From the NCBI RefSeq assembly GCF_018916875.1, contig NZ_JAHLNO010000019.1, positions 372,001 through 436,000 of the forward strand: a DNA stretch of 64,000 nucleotides. The letters run 5' to 3'. The stretch is from Virgibacillus proomii. Lineage in GTDB: Bacteria; Bacillota; Bacilli; Bacillales; Amphibacillaceae. The notes below the pieces were generated by a model, which searched no databases, had not been told where the DNA came from, and saw only the letters and a list, made by a program, of their open reading frames with translations. Below, piece after piece: positions 48,493 to 57,792 of this stretch (positions are counted from its first letter, which is position 1; each line of letters opens with the position of its first letter). Position numbers and translations under genes: made by a program.

Positions 48493-49374
48493 ATGAAAAA
48501 GTCTAACCGGTTAAGCACTGACACCCTTATTAAACTATTTATCTATGTAGCTTTAATAACGTTAGCTATTTCTATTATTGTACCAGTTGCTTGGGTGTTT
48601 TTAGCTTCAATTAAACAAAATAAGGAGTTTTACGGTAGTCCGTGGTCTCTTCCGGAGGGAATTCATTTTCAAAATTTTATCGAAGCTTTTCGTGAAGCGC
48701 AAATGGGAGAGTATCTATTTAATTCAATTATGGTTACAGCACTAGCATTAATCATTTTATTGGTTGTAGCTTTACCAGCCGCTTATGTACTATCAAGATT
48801 TAATTTTAACGGCAATCGGCTATTGAATTCTATTGTTAAAGCAGGCTTATTTATAAATGTCAGCTATGTTGCGGTACCTATTTTTTTAATGTTGTTGGAT
48901 TGGGATACGAGTTTAAATACAATTTTTGGTCAAGAGTTTTTATTAAATAATCGGTTTATGCTCGCCCTTATTTACGCTTCAACGGCTTTACCATTTACGA
49001 TTTATTTATTGTCGAGTTATTTTAAAACATTGCCATCTGATTTTGAAGAAGCAGCTAGTATCGATGGTGCAGGATATTATCGGACTATGTTTTCGGTTAT
49101 GTTTCCAATGGCAGCTCCAAGTATTGTGATTGTTATTTTATTTAATTTTTTGCTGTTTTGGAATGAATATATCCTGGCATTAACATTAATGCCGGCAAAG
49201 AATCAAACATTGCCAGTCGGTTTATTAAACTTGATGGCAGCAGAAAGGGCTGCTGTTAATTACGGACCTTTATATGCAGGAATGGTGATCGTTATGTTGC
49301 CTACATTAATCCTCTATATATTGGTGCAAAAGCGTTTAACAGAAGGTATGACAGTAGGTGGAGTGAAAGGTTAG
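48493..49374 (+). CDS. Sugar ABC transporter permease (MalG-type)
   Basis: A 293-residue membrane protein with six predicted segments; its EAA loop reads FEEAASIDGAGYYRTMFSVM (about 187-206). The C-terminal LVQKRLTEGMTVGGVKG is typical of MalG-like permeases. It starts 17 bases after the first permease with an AAGGAGG site and abuts the GH112 gene, whose ribosome binding site lies in its last codons. Together with the two preceding genes it makes an oligosaccharide importer without its own ATPase. Confidence 0.92.
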   Translation: MKKSNRLSTDTLIKLFIYVALITLAISIIVPVAWVFLASIKQNKEFYGSPWSLPEGIHFQNFIEAFREAQMGEYLFNSIMVTALALIILLVVALPAAYVLSRFNFNGNRLLNSIVKAGLFINVSYVAVPIFLMLLDWDTSLNTIFGQEFLLNNRFMLALIYASTALPFTIYLLSSYFKTLPSDFEEAASIDGAGYYRTMFSVMFPMAAPSIVIVILFNFLLFWNEYILALTLMPAKNQTLPVGLLNLMAAERAAVNYGPLYAGMVIVMLPTLILYILVQKRLTEGMTVGGVKG

Positions 49375-49383
49375 GTGTTAGAA

Positions 49384-51555
49384 ATGAAAAAAACAGCAGG
49401 AAGAGTTACATTGCCTAGTCAGCAAAATTTTCTAAAAGAGACAAAAGAATTAATGAAACGATGGGGTGCAGACGCAATTCGTGACAGTGATGGTACGAAG
49501 CTTGATCAGGAGATTAAACAATTAGATGCAAAAATATATACGACTTACTTTGTTGCCCGTAATCATAATGACTTCGCTATAAAGCATCCGGAAGAAAGAC
49601 AGCAAATTTATTTAATGTCACAATATAATACAGCTACAAGTACAACGATCGAAATTGATTTTCTGAAAGGATACTTTACTGAGCAAATGGAACCAGATTA
49701 TATTCACGATCCGAAAGTTTGGTGGGAAGTGATTGACCGTACCACGGGAGAAGTTGTTTCACCAGATCATTGGAGTGTTAATCAAACAGCAAATACACTG
49801 ACCATTACGGAGACTAAACAGTGGCATGAATATACCGTATCCTTTTTAGCATATATGAAATGGGATCCAACACATATGTATAATCATATAACAAATGATT
49901 GGGGAGATACGCCACACGATATTCCGTTTGATGTACGGCAGCCTCATGCTAACAAATATGTCAAGGAGTATTTACGAAAGTGGTTAAAGGATAATCCGGA
50001 AACAGATGTTGTACGGTTTACAACCTTTTTTTACCATTTTACACTTATCTTTAATCATCTTGGCAAGGAAAAGTTTGTCGATTGGTTCGGTTATGGAGCA
50101 AGTGTTTCGGTAGCTGCACTCGAAGCTTTTGAAAAAGAAAAAGGCTATCGTCTAAGACCGGAAGATATTGTGGATGAAGGTTACTATAACTCTACTTTCC
50201 GTGTCCCATCACAAGCCTACTTGGATTACCTTGATTTTATTCAGCAGTTTGTTGCAAAAGAAGTGAAAGAATTGGTGGATATTGTTCACGAGCATGATAA
50301 AGAAGCGATGATGTTTTTAGGTGATAATTGGATAGGAACAGAGCCGTATGGAAAGTATTTCAAACATATTGGTATAGATGCGGTAGTTGGCAGTGTAGGT
50401 GATGGTACGACGTTACGAATTATTTCAGACATTCCCGGTGTGAAGTATACAGAAGGAAGATTTTTACCTTACTTTTTCCCGGACACTTTTTATGAAGGAA
50501 ATGACCCGGTTATAGAAGCAAACGAAAATTGGCTGACTGCAAGAAGAGCCTTCATGCGTAAACCTTTGGATCGAATTGGTTACGGCGGCTATCTTAGCCT
50601 TGCTTACAAGTTTCCGAAGTTCGTTGATTATGTAGAGAAAGTTACGGATGAGTTTCGCGATATATATAACAAAATAAATGGTATTAAGCCTTATACCGGT
50701 TTAAAAGTAGCTATTTTAAACGCTTGGGGAAAATTAAGAACATGGCAAACGCATATTGTAGCTCATGGGAAATGGTATAAACAAGCGTATTCTTATCATG
50801 GAGTTTTAGAATCGCTTAGCGGATCTGCTGTCGATGTATCTTTTATTAGCTTTGATGAAGTAATTAACAATGGTATTCCAAAGGATATAGATGTCATTAT
50901 TAATGCCGGTGATGCAGGCACGGCATTCTCGGGTGGAGTTTGGTGGAAAAATGAGAAGTTAACTACTATCTTACGTGAATGGGTTTATAATGGCGGCGGC
51001 TTTATCGGGATTGGCGATCCGAGCGCATATCACTATCAAGGCAGGTTTTATCAGCTTGCAAATGTATTAGGAGTTGATAAAGAATTAGGATTTAGTTTAT
51101 CGACCAATAAATACTTCACAGAAGCGAAAGAGGCACATTTTATTGCTGCGGACGTAACGAACTTTGATTTTGGAGAAAGTATGGAGAATGTTTATGTTTT
51201 AACGGAAAATACGGAAATTATTGAGTACTCGAATGGTGGAGTTCATTTGTCTAGTTCGTCATTTGGTAAAGGTAGAGGGATTTATATTGCTGGTCTACCA
51301 TATAGTCACGAAAATACGAGGTTATTATTGCGGGCTATGTACTATGCAGCTCATAAGGAAAAAGAAATGAAAAAATGGTTTGCCTCTAATGTTCATTGTG
51401 AAGTCCATGCATATCCGGAAATTAATAAGTATGCCATAATTAATAATTCGACGGAAAGGCAGGTAACAGATGTCTACGATGGTGCCGGAAAAAAACATAA
51501 CGTAACACTAGAGGCTAGTGAAATTTTATGGGAGGATTATTCTCATGAAGGATAA
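49384..51555 (+). CDS. 1,3-beta-galactosyl-N-acetylhexosamine phosphorylase-like enzyme, GH112
   Basis: A 723-residue cytoplasmic phosphorylase, the usual length for GH112. Family hallmarks include RNHNDFAIKHPEER, KWDPTHMYNHITNDWGD, WFGYGASVSVAALEAFEKEK, and FLGDNWIGTEPYG. Asp314 of that last motif corresponds to the general acid Asp313 of the bifidobacterial lacto-N-biose phosphorylase. It would split a beta-galactoside with phosphate into galactose 1-phosphate and the other sugar. GTG 49375 is possible, but AGGTG before ATG 49384 fits better. The sugar importer, kinase, galT and galE around it support a galacto-N-biose/lacto-N-biose route; galactosyl-rhamnose phosphorylase is the alternative within GH112. 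Confidence 0.9.
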   Translation: MKKTAGRVTLPSQQNFLKETKELMKRWGADAIRDSDGTKLDQEIKQLDAKIYTTYFVARNHNDFAIKHPEERQQIYLMSQYNTATSTTIEIDFLKGYFTEQMEPDYIHDPKVWWEVIDRTTGEVVSPDHWSVNQTANTLTITETKQWHEYTVSFLAYMKWDPTHMYNHITNDWGDTPHDIPFDVRQPHANKYVKEYLRKWLKDNPETDVVRFTTFFYHFTLIFNHLGKEKFVDWFGYGASVSVAALEAFEKEKGYRLRPEDIVDEGYYNSTFRVPSQAYLDYLDFIQQFVAKEVKELVDIVHEHDKEAMMFLGDNWIGTEPYGKYFKHIGIDAVVGSVGDGTTLRIISDIPGVKYTEGRFLPYFFPDTFYEGNDPVIEANENWLTARRAFMRKPLDRIGYGGYLSLAYKFPKFVDYVEKVTDEFRDIYNKINGIKPYTGLKVAILNAWGKLRTWQTHIVAHGKWYKQAYSYHGVLESLSGSAVDVSFISFDEVINNGIPKDIDVIINAGDAGTAFSGGVWWKNEKLTTILREWVYNGGGFIGIGDPSAYHYQGRFYQLANVLGVDKELGFSLSTNKYFTEAKEAHFIAADVTNFDFGESMENVYVLTENTEIIEYSNGGVHLSSSSFGKGRGIYIAGLPYSHENTRLLLRAMYYAAHKEKEMKKWFASNVHCEVHAYPEINKYAIINNSTERQVTDVYDGAGKKHNVTLEASEILWEDYSHEG

Positions 51556-51712
51556 AATCTTTTTCGGTTTAAAAATTGCTTTTTTTCTATTTTGTATGTT
51601 TCTAATTTTTTACGGACAACAAACCGTCGGTAAATGGGAGTTATTTCTACAGCTCGTTGGTCTAGCTGGATTATTGTTCCTACTATGGAACTACAATAGG
51701 AAATTTGTTTAG
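51545..51712 (+). CDS. Small two-segment membrane protein in the GH112 operon
   Basis: A 55-residue protein starting at ATG 51545, which overlaps the GH112 stop by 11 bases; GGGAGGA about nine bases upstream is its ribosome binding site. It is lysine-rich at the N-terminus and has two hydrophobic segments (about 6-22 and 31-48) separated by GQQTVGKWE, ending in NYNRKFV. I have a vague recollection of small DUF-type membrane proteins beside GH112 genes, but no function is known to me. The overlap and position suggest a part in the same transport/phosphorolysis unit. Confidence 0.7.
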   Translation: MKDKIFFGLKIAFFLFCMFLIFYGQQTVGKWELFLQLVGLAGLLFLLWNYNRKFV

Positions 51713-51784
51713 AAATCTAATTAAACGGGAAAGCAATGAAACTTTGGAGAAAACAACAGCTGTTTTATGAAGGTGGGGAGACAA

Positions 51785-52687
51785 ATGAAATATGCTATTG
51801 GGATTGATATCGGTGGGACAAAAATAGCAGCAGGAATCGTTAATGAGCATGGTGATTTAATTCAGCAGGAACTTGTAAGCAGTGATCCCTCAAGTAAAGA
51901 AGCGATGTTTCAACGAGTCGTTCAATGTGTCGAGCAACTGATGAATCATTCAAGTATTCCTTTACAAGAAATATACGGAATTGGCGCAGGTATACCAGGT
52001 AAAGTTGATAGAGAAAAGGGTATAGCTGTCTTCCAAAATAATGTACCATGGAGAAATTTTCCTTTTGTCGATCGTCTTCGTGAAGCTCTAGGTATTGAGA
52101 GAATTATTGTTGATAATGATGTGTACATGGCTGCTTTTGCCGAATGGAGAGCTGCCAACATGTCAGATAAAGAATTGTTTGTCTATCTTACGGTCAGTAC
52201 TGGAATCTCCTGTTCGATTATTCAAGGCGGCCGTTATATTCGAGGAGCTGGGTTTGCTGGTGAATTAGGGTTAATCCCCATTGATACAAAAAAAGAGAAA
52301 GAGCCATTGATAAGACTGGAAAATGCAGCTTCTGGTCCGGCAATACAGCAGAAAGCAAGGAGTATTTATAAAAATGACCAAATGTTCACAAAAGACATCT
52401 TTGAAAACTATATACGAGGAGATGCAAAGGCCGAGCAATTAGTTGAGGAAATGGTTCTTGTTATTTCTAAAGGGGTTTATATAATTAACTGCTTATTAGA
52501 TCCGCACACAATCATTTTTGGTGGCAGTGTGATGGCATATAATCCATATTTAATTGAGCAGATCAAAAAGAAGCTAGAACCATACCTGCTTGCCGAGCAG
52601 AGCCATATTTTAGAAAGTATGGAAATAAATAAACTAAATAATGGGCAAGGGATTATCGGTGCAGGGTTAAGAGCATGTGACCTATAA
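51785..52687 (+). CDS. ROK-family sugar kinase lacking the zinc motif
   Basis: A 300-residue kinase. The ATP-binding GIDIGGTKIAAGIVN lies at 6-20, the catalytic Asp in IIVDNDVYMAAFAEW (about 102-116), and LTVSTGISCSII is the second phosphate loop. Most ROK kinases have GEIGH and a CxCGxxGCxE zinc cluster; here the region reads GELGLIPIDTKKEKEPLIRL, without His and without the cysteines. The frame opens at 51767, but AAGGTGGGGAGA places the start at ATG 51785. Between GH112 and galT it probably phosphorylates the hexose or N-acetylhexosamine released by phosphorolysis, the job done by NahK in bifidobacteria. Confidence 0.88.
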   Translation: MKYAIGIDIGGTKIAAGIVNEHGDLIQQELVSSDPSSKEAMFQRVVQCVEQLMNHSSIPLQEIYGIGAGIPGKVDREKGIAVFQNNVPWRNFPFVDRLREALGIERIIVDNDVYMAAFAEWRAANMSDKELFVYLTVSTGISCSIIQGGRYIRGAGFAGELGLIPIDTKKEKEPLIRLENAASGPAIQQKARSIYKNDQMFTKDIFENYIRGDAKAEQLVEEMVLVISKGVYIINCLLDPHTIIFGGSVMAYNPYLIEQIKKKLEPYLLAEQSHILESMEINKLNNGQGIIGAGLRACDL

Positions 52688-52729
52688 ATGATTTGCTTTT
52701 ATGATAATTTGCTAAAGGAGGACACGGAG

Positions 52730-54208
52730 ATGATTTACGCATATATAGAAGGTTTAATCGAACAGGCCATAAATGTCGAACTAATAAACTCAATGGATAA
52801 AACCTATACACGTAATCAGGTAATGAAGCTATTACATTTAGAAACATACCCTGATCCATCCGTTCCTGCAAAAAAATTACCAATTCCGAACTTATTAGAT
52901 GATTTAGTAGCATATGCTGTTGAACATAAAGTAATAGATGATATTTTTAGTGAAAAGGAAATACTGGCTGCTAAGATTATGAATTGTTTTATTGCTCATC
53001 CATCTACAATAAATAGCATTTTTTATAAGAAATATAATGAATCACCGAAAAAAGCTACAGATTACTTTTATGATCTTTGTAAGAATAGTAATTACATTCA
53101 AATGGAACGTATTAAAAAGAATATCAGGTATCCAGTGGAAACACCGTATGGAAAAATGGATATTACCATCAATTTATCGAAACCGGAAAAAGACCCGGAA
53201 CAAATAAAACGTGAACGGGAAACAAAAACAGCAATCGCTTATCCTAAATGTCTTTTATGTATTGAAAATGAGGGATATCCAGGAAGAGTTGATCACCCTG
53301 CACGTGCTAATCATCGGATGATCGGAGTTCCCTTATACAATGAGACATGGTTTTTTCAGTATTCTCCATATATGTATTATAATGAACACAGTATATTACT
53401 TTCTGAGGAACACCGGGACATGAAAATTGACAGCAAAACATTCAAAAGATTACTTGCTTTTACAGATAAATTTCCCCATTATTTTATTGGTTCCAATGCC
53501 GATCTGCCAATTGTCGGCGGTTCGATTTTAAGTCACGATCATTATCAGGCGGGGCGCTATGAGTTTGCTATGACAAATACACAAGTAGCATATACATTCG
53601 AATTAAAGCTCGTTCCTCAAGTGAGGTCTTCTGTTTTACATTGGCCGCTATCCGTGATTAGATTACAAGGAAGAAAAGCGGATGACGTAGTTAAAGCAGC
53701 AGAACATATACTTGATACTTGGAAGAACTATTCCGATGAAACAGCTAATATTCTAGCTTATACGGATGATATGCCACATAATACCATTACACCAATTGCC
53801 AGAAAGCGAAATGCTTTGTATGAACTCGACCTTGTATTACGAAATAATCGAACAACAGCGGAGTATCCACAAGGTATTTTTCATCCACATCAGGATGTTC
53901 ATCATATAAAAAAGGAGAATATTGGGTTAATTGAAGTGATGGGTCTTGCCGTGTTACCAGCAAGATTAAAGGATGAATTAGCTCAAATTCAAAATTATTT
54001 ATTAGGTAAGCAGCACGAACTAGCCGCTTATCACAAAACTTGGGCCAGCCAATTAAAAAGTAAATATGGAAATGTCAAGTCAAAGGAAATAGCAGAGGAT
54101 ATTATTCAAAAAGAGGTCGGTAAAAAGTTTGTAAGAATATTACAAGATGCAGGTGTATTTAAAAACAGCACTACATTTGCACGATTTATTGATGTATTAA
54201 ATAAATAA
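52730..54208 (+). CDS. galT: UDP-glucose--hexose-1-phosphate uridylyltransferase, Firmicutes type
   Basis: A 492-residue enzyme of the long Gram-positive GalT class. It shows CLLCIENEGYPGRVDHPARA (about 180-199), GGSILSHDHYQAG (about 263), and FHPHQDVHHIKKENIGLIEV near residue 385. It exchanges UMP between UDP-glucose and galactose 1-phosphate, the product of the GH112 phosphorylase. The frame is open from 52688, right after the ROK stop, but the perfect AAAGGAGG at 52714-52721 puts the start at ATG 52730 (MIYAYIEGLI). It is last in the operon. No galK is present, as expected if galactose arrives as galactose 1-phosphate. Confidence 0.92.
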   Translation: MIYAYIEGLIEQAINVELINSMDKTYTRNQVMKLLHLETYPDPSVPAKKLPIPNLLDDLVAYAVEHKVIDDIFSEKEILAAKIMNCFIAHPSTINSIFYKKYNESPKKATDYFYDLCKNSNYIQMERIKKNIRYPVETPYGKMDITINLSKPEKDPEQIKRERETKTAIAYPKCLLCIENEGYPGRVDHPARANHRMIGVPLYNETWFFQYSPYMYYNEHSILLSEEHRDMKIDSKTFKRLLAFTDKFPHYFIGSNADLPIVGGSILSHDHYQAGRYEFAMTNTQVAYTFELKLVPQVRSSVLHWPLSVIRLQGRKADDVVKAAEHILDTWKNYSDETANILAYTDDMPHNTITPIARKRNALYELDLVLRNNRTTAEYPQGIFHPHQDVHHIKKENIGLIEVMGLAVLPARLKDELAQIQNYLLGKQHELAAYHKTWASQLKSKYGNVKSKEIAEDIIQKEVGKKFVRILQDAGVFKNSTTFARFIDVLNK

Positions 54209-54230
54209 AAGGTCAGCGATAGAAATAAAT

Positions 54231-54418
54231 TTTATCCCGCATGTAAGGTGCCGTAAGACTCCCACTTCAAGACCTGAGTTGATACAAAAGGGTCTAAGTG
54301 GGAGAAAACGGCACCTAAATGTCCGATTCGTTCAAGGGCCTTTAGGTCATACCCTTCTAGGTACTAACATTCAGTAGGAGATGGAAGAAAACTCCTACTG
54401 AATGAAGTTTCACTTTAT
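54231..54418 (+). repeat. RepA element copy after galT
   Basis: Full length with the same hairpins as the copy at 1721; begins 22 bases after the galT stop. Confidence 0.9.
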
Positions 54419-54439
54419 TACAGAATACGGCGAAGTTGG

Positions 54440-54560
54440 ATCAGAATGAGCGAAGCCGCAACAGAGAGATACAAAGTCAAAACTAAACGTTGTAAAGTCG
54501 CAACAGAGAGCTGTAAAGTTGAAACAAAACGTTGTAAAGTAACAACAAAATATGAAGACG
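54440..54560 (+). repeat. Short imperfect tandem repeat
   Basis: Degenerate direct repeats of about 15-33 bp built from GTTGTAAAGT, CGCAACAGAGAG and TACAAAGTCAAAAC. Non-coding in appearance. Confidence 0.5.
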
Positions 54561-54585
54561 AACCAGATAGAGTCCGCTATTAAAT

Positions 54586-54622
54586 GTTTAAAAGCACCCC
54601 AAGAGGTGCTTTTAAACATTAG
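54586..54622. terminator. Terminator-like hairpin after the GH112 operon
   Basis: AATGTTTAAAAGCACC pairs with GGTGCTTTTAAACATT over 16 bp around a 5-base loop. There is no strong T-run beyond TTT, so termination is probable but not certain. Confidence 0.65.
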
Positions 54623-54704
54623 GATACTCAAAAAATATAATCTGAAAGCAGATAATCAATAGTTTATATTGTTTTTCATCGAAAAAAGTAAACCGTTATT
54701 TGTG

Positions 54705-54836
54705 CTACAGACATGATAAATAATACGAATACAGGGTAAGCTGGATGAACAGGAAGAGGAACATCAGTAACAGCATAACTCCAAAAGTTACCCACTTAAA
54801 ACTATAAGGTCTCCTACATGCATTAGCTGTTAACAT
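54705..54836 (-). CDS. Possible small membrane protein (43 aa)
   Basis: On the minus strand ATG 54836 is preceded by AGAAGGGGTGAG, a good ribosome binding site about nine bases away. The 43-residue frame begins MLTANACRRPYSFKWV. It then has one hydrophobic segment (VMLLLMFLFLFIQL) and ends YSYYLSCL before TAG. Basic residues lie before the segment, so the C-terminus would be outside. Not recognised; could be chance. No promoter was identified. Confidence 0.4.
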   Translation of the reverse strand: MLTANACRRPYSFKWVTFGVMLLLMFLFLFIQLTLYSYYLSCL

Positions 54837-54887
54837 CTTCTCGCGCTCACCCCTTCTAACTAAATATAATTTTTTGGACATTTATGT

Positions 54888-54919
54888 AAGTTAATTCAAA
54901 CTTTTGTTAAGTTGAATTA
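54888..54919. other. Inverted repeat
   Basis: TTAATTCAA and TTGAATTAA enclose ACTTTTGTTAAG. It lies upstream of the small minus-strand frame and could be an operator. The following 54920-55165 shows no supported gene. Confidence 0.35.
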
Positions 54920-55165
54920 ACAACATTCTGTATCTCTCAGAATTAAATCTTTAGAATTTGATAGGTGAATAAATGCCGAAGTGACTTGGGATTAATTTCA
55001 CGGTTCTATTTCCTTATTTTCAAGTTTTACATTATCGTGTACATTTAACATATAAATGCTAAGCTAAACTGAAATCGAATCATGGATACGAACGCAATAT
55101 TAAATGGAATATGTTCGCATCAACAAGATTTCTATGAAAGATTCCATGCTTTATTGGAACTTTAA

Positions 55166-55708
55166 GAGGTTGTTCAAAAAGTATGCTAAAAATGACACAT
55201 CGAATTTCTTCGCCCGTTCAAACGCATAAAATTTTTGCGTTGAAGTTCATTCAACGTAGTAAAACCTTTTAAATTCTACGTATACGTGTAACAAGGCTAT
55301 CGTCTACAGCTTGCGGCTAGCTAAGTTTTCTTTATTGGCTTTTTTCTCCGTTCCTTGGAAAAGAAAAACACTTTTCCTGCGTGGAAATAAGTCTCAAGGA
55401 AGCTATACTGGTGCTCATGTATCTATTAAGGATCTTCTACTAAAAGTGCCCACGCCCTGTAGGAACCGTTGAAGGCAGTACGTCCTGTACAAGCGCGCTA
55501 CTCGAAACTTCGCCGTCTGGAACTTCGACTAGATAGGACATGCCAGTGTCGGCGTTGTAACAAGGTGCCTAAGAATAGCCGACCTCGCTTTGTTATACTA
55601 TAGGAACGTATAAAATTTTAGGGTTTATAGTATAAGAAAAACTATAGCTTTCGCTAAAGACTTGGCGACAAGCCAAGTTTTTCTAATATCTTCTTTTTGA
55701 ACACGCAC
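55166..55708 (-). repeat. RepC element copy 4, interrupted by RepB
   Basis: Minus orientation. Left end TTGTTCAAAAAGTATGC, right end CTTCTTTTTGAACACGC. It is about 540 bp, which becomes about 450 bp, the size of copy 1, once the nested RepB element (55597-55686) is subtracted. Confidence 0.85.
55597..55686 (+). repeat. RepB element copy 5, nested in RepC
   Basis: ACTATAGGAACGTATAAA to ACTTGGC-GACAA-GCCAAGT-TTTTTCTAA, inserted about 22 bases from the end of RepC copy 4. The RepC insertion is therefore older than this RepB insertion. 55709-55987 contains no other supported feature. Confidence 0.9.
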
Positions 55709-55987
55709 TTTAACGCCTATTGTCTAACTGTGATTTATTTATGCAATATGTTTAATTAGGTCACTATCTTAAATAGATTCATTTGTTCATTTATTTTTAG
55801 AAAAATCTTAATATTTCGTTAAATAATTACAAAATGAAAGCCCCACAATGAAGAATTTGAGTTACTTCGATGTTTCCAAGCAACGTGCAAATTATCGATA
55901 GCTGAAAACAAAATAGAATCTACCTTCTAATTCCATCATTTTTAAATGATGTTTAAATAAATTACAAATTGAATGGAGGAGAATCAA

Positions 55988-57565
55988 ATGGCAAAACGAT
56001 TGCTAATATTGTTTCTTTTAGGATTGTTTGTAGTATCCATTCCATCTTATGTAATTGCCCAATCGGAAGGTTTGGCTAAACCAAAATTGGTTGGCGAAAA
56101 AAAAGAACATTCAATAATGGGGAAGGGAGGGAATGGAAATGCTGAAACACCAGGTGAATGGTTTGTAGGGGAATCGCCGGCTAATCCACAACCAAATGCC
56201 CCGGTTTTATTGTTTGTCCCTGGTTTAAATAATGTTGCTCAAATTTTCTGGGAAGAAAATGGCTTATATCAAGCAGCAAATGAAGCGGGGTATGAAACTG
56301 CTTTTATTCAGTTGTATGATGCCGGTGGAGCTTCGGCGGATATGTGGAATAATGGAAAATTACTTGCCGAAAAAATTAAAGAGATATCGGCGTATTTTAA
56401 TGGTAAGCCGATTACAGTCGTAGCCTACAGTAAGGGTGGAGTAGATACACAAGCAGCGGTGACGTATTATGGTGCATGGCGATATGTTGACAATATAATT
56501 ACATTATCCAGTCCTCACTATGGGTCAGAATTGGCAGATTTAGCAAATAGTAACTGGGCTGGATGGTTAGCGCAACTATTGGGTTTGCGAGGGGAAGGTA
56601 CGTCGGCGGTGGAAACAGGTTATATGGAATATTTTCGATCAATCACCGATGACAAACCGTATGCGTATGTGAATGATTTTTATACAGTTGGCGGAAGAGA
56701 TTGGGGAAATATATTTTCTGCAACTTGGTTTGGTGGAGTTTATTTATCCAGCTACGGTGAAAATGATGGAGTAGTTACAGCGAGGAGTACTCGTTTGCCG
56801 AAGGGCCATGAGATTGAGATCGGTAATTGGAATCACACCTCCATTCGCAGTAATATTATCTTCCCTGTAATTGAAAGCTATATTTCAGCAGATATGAAAA
56901 GTAGCAACCAGAGTAAATCAAACTTGATGCACACGATTGCCCCTGATGCTGACCGGTATATTCACGGAAATAAACTAACCAAGGGTAAGCAAGTGAAACA
57001 AGTTTTTCCAATCGAATCCGATGTAGATAAGATGACATTACAATTATACACAGGATATCAACTAACTGACGTACAGCTTGTAGATCCTGAGGGGAATGCT
57101 TATTCAACAAATCAAGTTGCGATAATGGAGGAAACGGGCATTTTTGATGGTGTAACAGCCTATAATATTGAAGTAGATGACCCTTCATCAGGGGAGTGGT
57201 CGATACAAATGCAAAGTCCGCAAGAAAATGCTTATTTACTCCATGTTCAGTTTAGCAAAGCAAATAACAAGAAAATTATTTCACATGTCAATCAAGATAA
57301 AAATATCTCTGGAAAATACCAACTAAAAGCGGATAAATCTTATGTCAAAGAAGATAGTATTGAAGCTGTTTATACGGTAATTGAATCAGGAAAGAAGCAC
57401 AATGTCTCGACATGGAAAACGAAGGGAACTTTAAATTTATCAGAAGAACTCTCGCATTTAAAAGAGAATCGTGCTTATAATATTACGATTGACATTAAAG
57501 GGGAAACAGCTTCGGGATCACCATTCAAACGTACGATTATTGATTCTGTTTACTTATCTGATTAA
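55988..57565 (+). CDS. Secreted alpha/beta-hydrolase (lipase/esterase) with C-terminal beta domain
   Basis: A 525-residue exported protein. A signal peptide (MAKRLLILFLLGLFVVSIPS, then YVIAQ) is followed by a mature enzyme. The oxyanion region is LLFVPGLNN (about 75), the nucleophile Ser lies in VVAYSKGGVDT (AxSxG variant of the lipase box, about 143), the likely Asp in SYGENDGVVTARST, and the likely His in NWNHTSIRSN. Residues 330-525 form a beta-rich tail of two segments that may bind substrate or the cell wall. The frame opens at 55973, but AATGGAGGAG indicates ATG 55988. Related to secreted Bacillus lipases and PGAP1-like esterases; substrate unknown. Monocistronic, with a terminator. Confidence 0.85.
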   Translation: MAKRLLILFLLGLFVVSIPSYVIAQSEGLAKPKLVGEKKEHSIMGKGGNGNAETPGEWFVGESPANPQPNAPVLLFVPGLNNVAQIFWEENGLYQAANEAGYETAFIQLYDAGGASADMWNNGKLLAEKIKEISAYFNGKPITVVAYSKGGVDTQAAVTYYGAWRYVDNIITLSSPHYGSELADLANSNWAGWLAQLLGLRGEGTSAVETGYMEYFRSITDDKPYAYVNDFYTVGGRDWGNIFSATWFGGVYLSSYGENDGVVTARSTRLPKGHEIEIGNWNHTSIRSNIIFPVIESYISADMKSSNQSKSNLMHTIAPDADRYIHGNKLTKGKQVKQVFPIESDVDKMTLQLYTGYQLTDVQLVDPEGNAYSTNQVAIMEETGIFDGVTAYNIEVDDPSSGEWSIQMQSPQENAYLLHVQFSKANNKKIISHVNQDKNISGKYQLKADKSYVKEDSIEAVYTVIESGKKHNVSTWKTKGTLNLSEELSHLKENRAYNITIDIKGETASGSPFKRTIIDSVYLSD

Positions 57566-57596
57566 GGCCATGTAAAGAGCTTCAAATGCTTACAAT

Positions 57597-57656
57597 ACAA
57601 GCTGTAATGAAATAATATTTGGAAAATATATAATCATTACAGCTTGTGATTTCTTT
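57597..57656 (+). terminator. Terminator of the lipase gene
   Basis: ACAAGCTGTAATG and CATTACAGCTTGT form a perfect 13-bp stem with a 24-base AT loop, followed by GATTTCTTT. Confidence 0.75.
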
Positions 57657-57751
57657 AGCGGCAACTTCAAGGGCTGTATTTTAGAGATAACGAGATGGTA
57701 ACTGACAAATTTATTCCGAAAAGTACATTATCAAACAGTTTAATCACAATG

Positions 57752-57792
57752 AAAAAGCTGGTACGTCCTTTAAGTCGTGTCACCAGTTTTTC
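57752..57792. terminator. Second terminator-like hairpin
   Basis: AAAAAGCTGGT and ACCAGTTTTT pair around a 19-base loop, with T-rich sequence after. No gene ends directly before it, so its role is unclear. 57800-58095 shows nothing recognisable. Confidence 0.55.

Noticed and set aside
55083..55166. 27-codon frame MDTNAILNGICS... on the plus strand
   Set aside because: Too short, no ribosome binding site and no recognisable relation; possibly a fragment of a lost gene.
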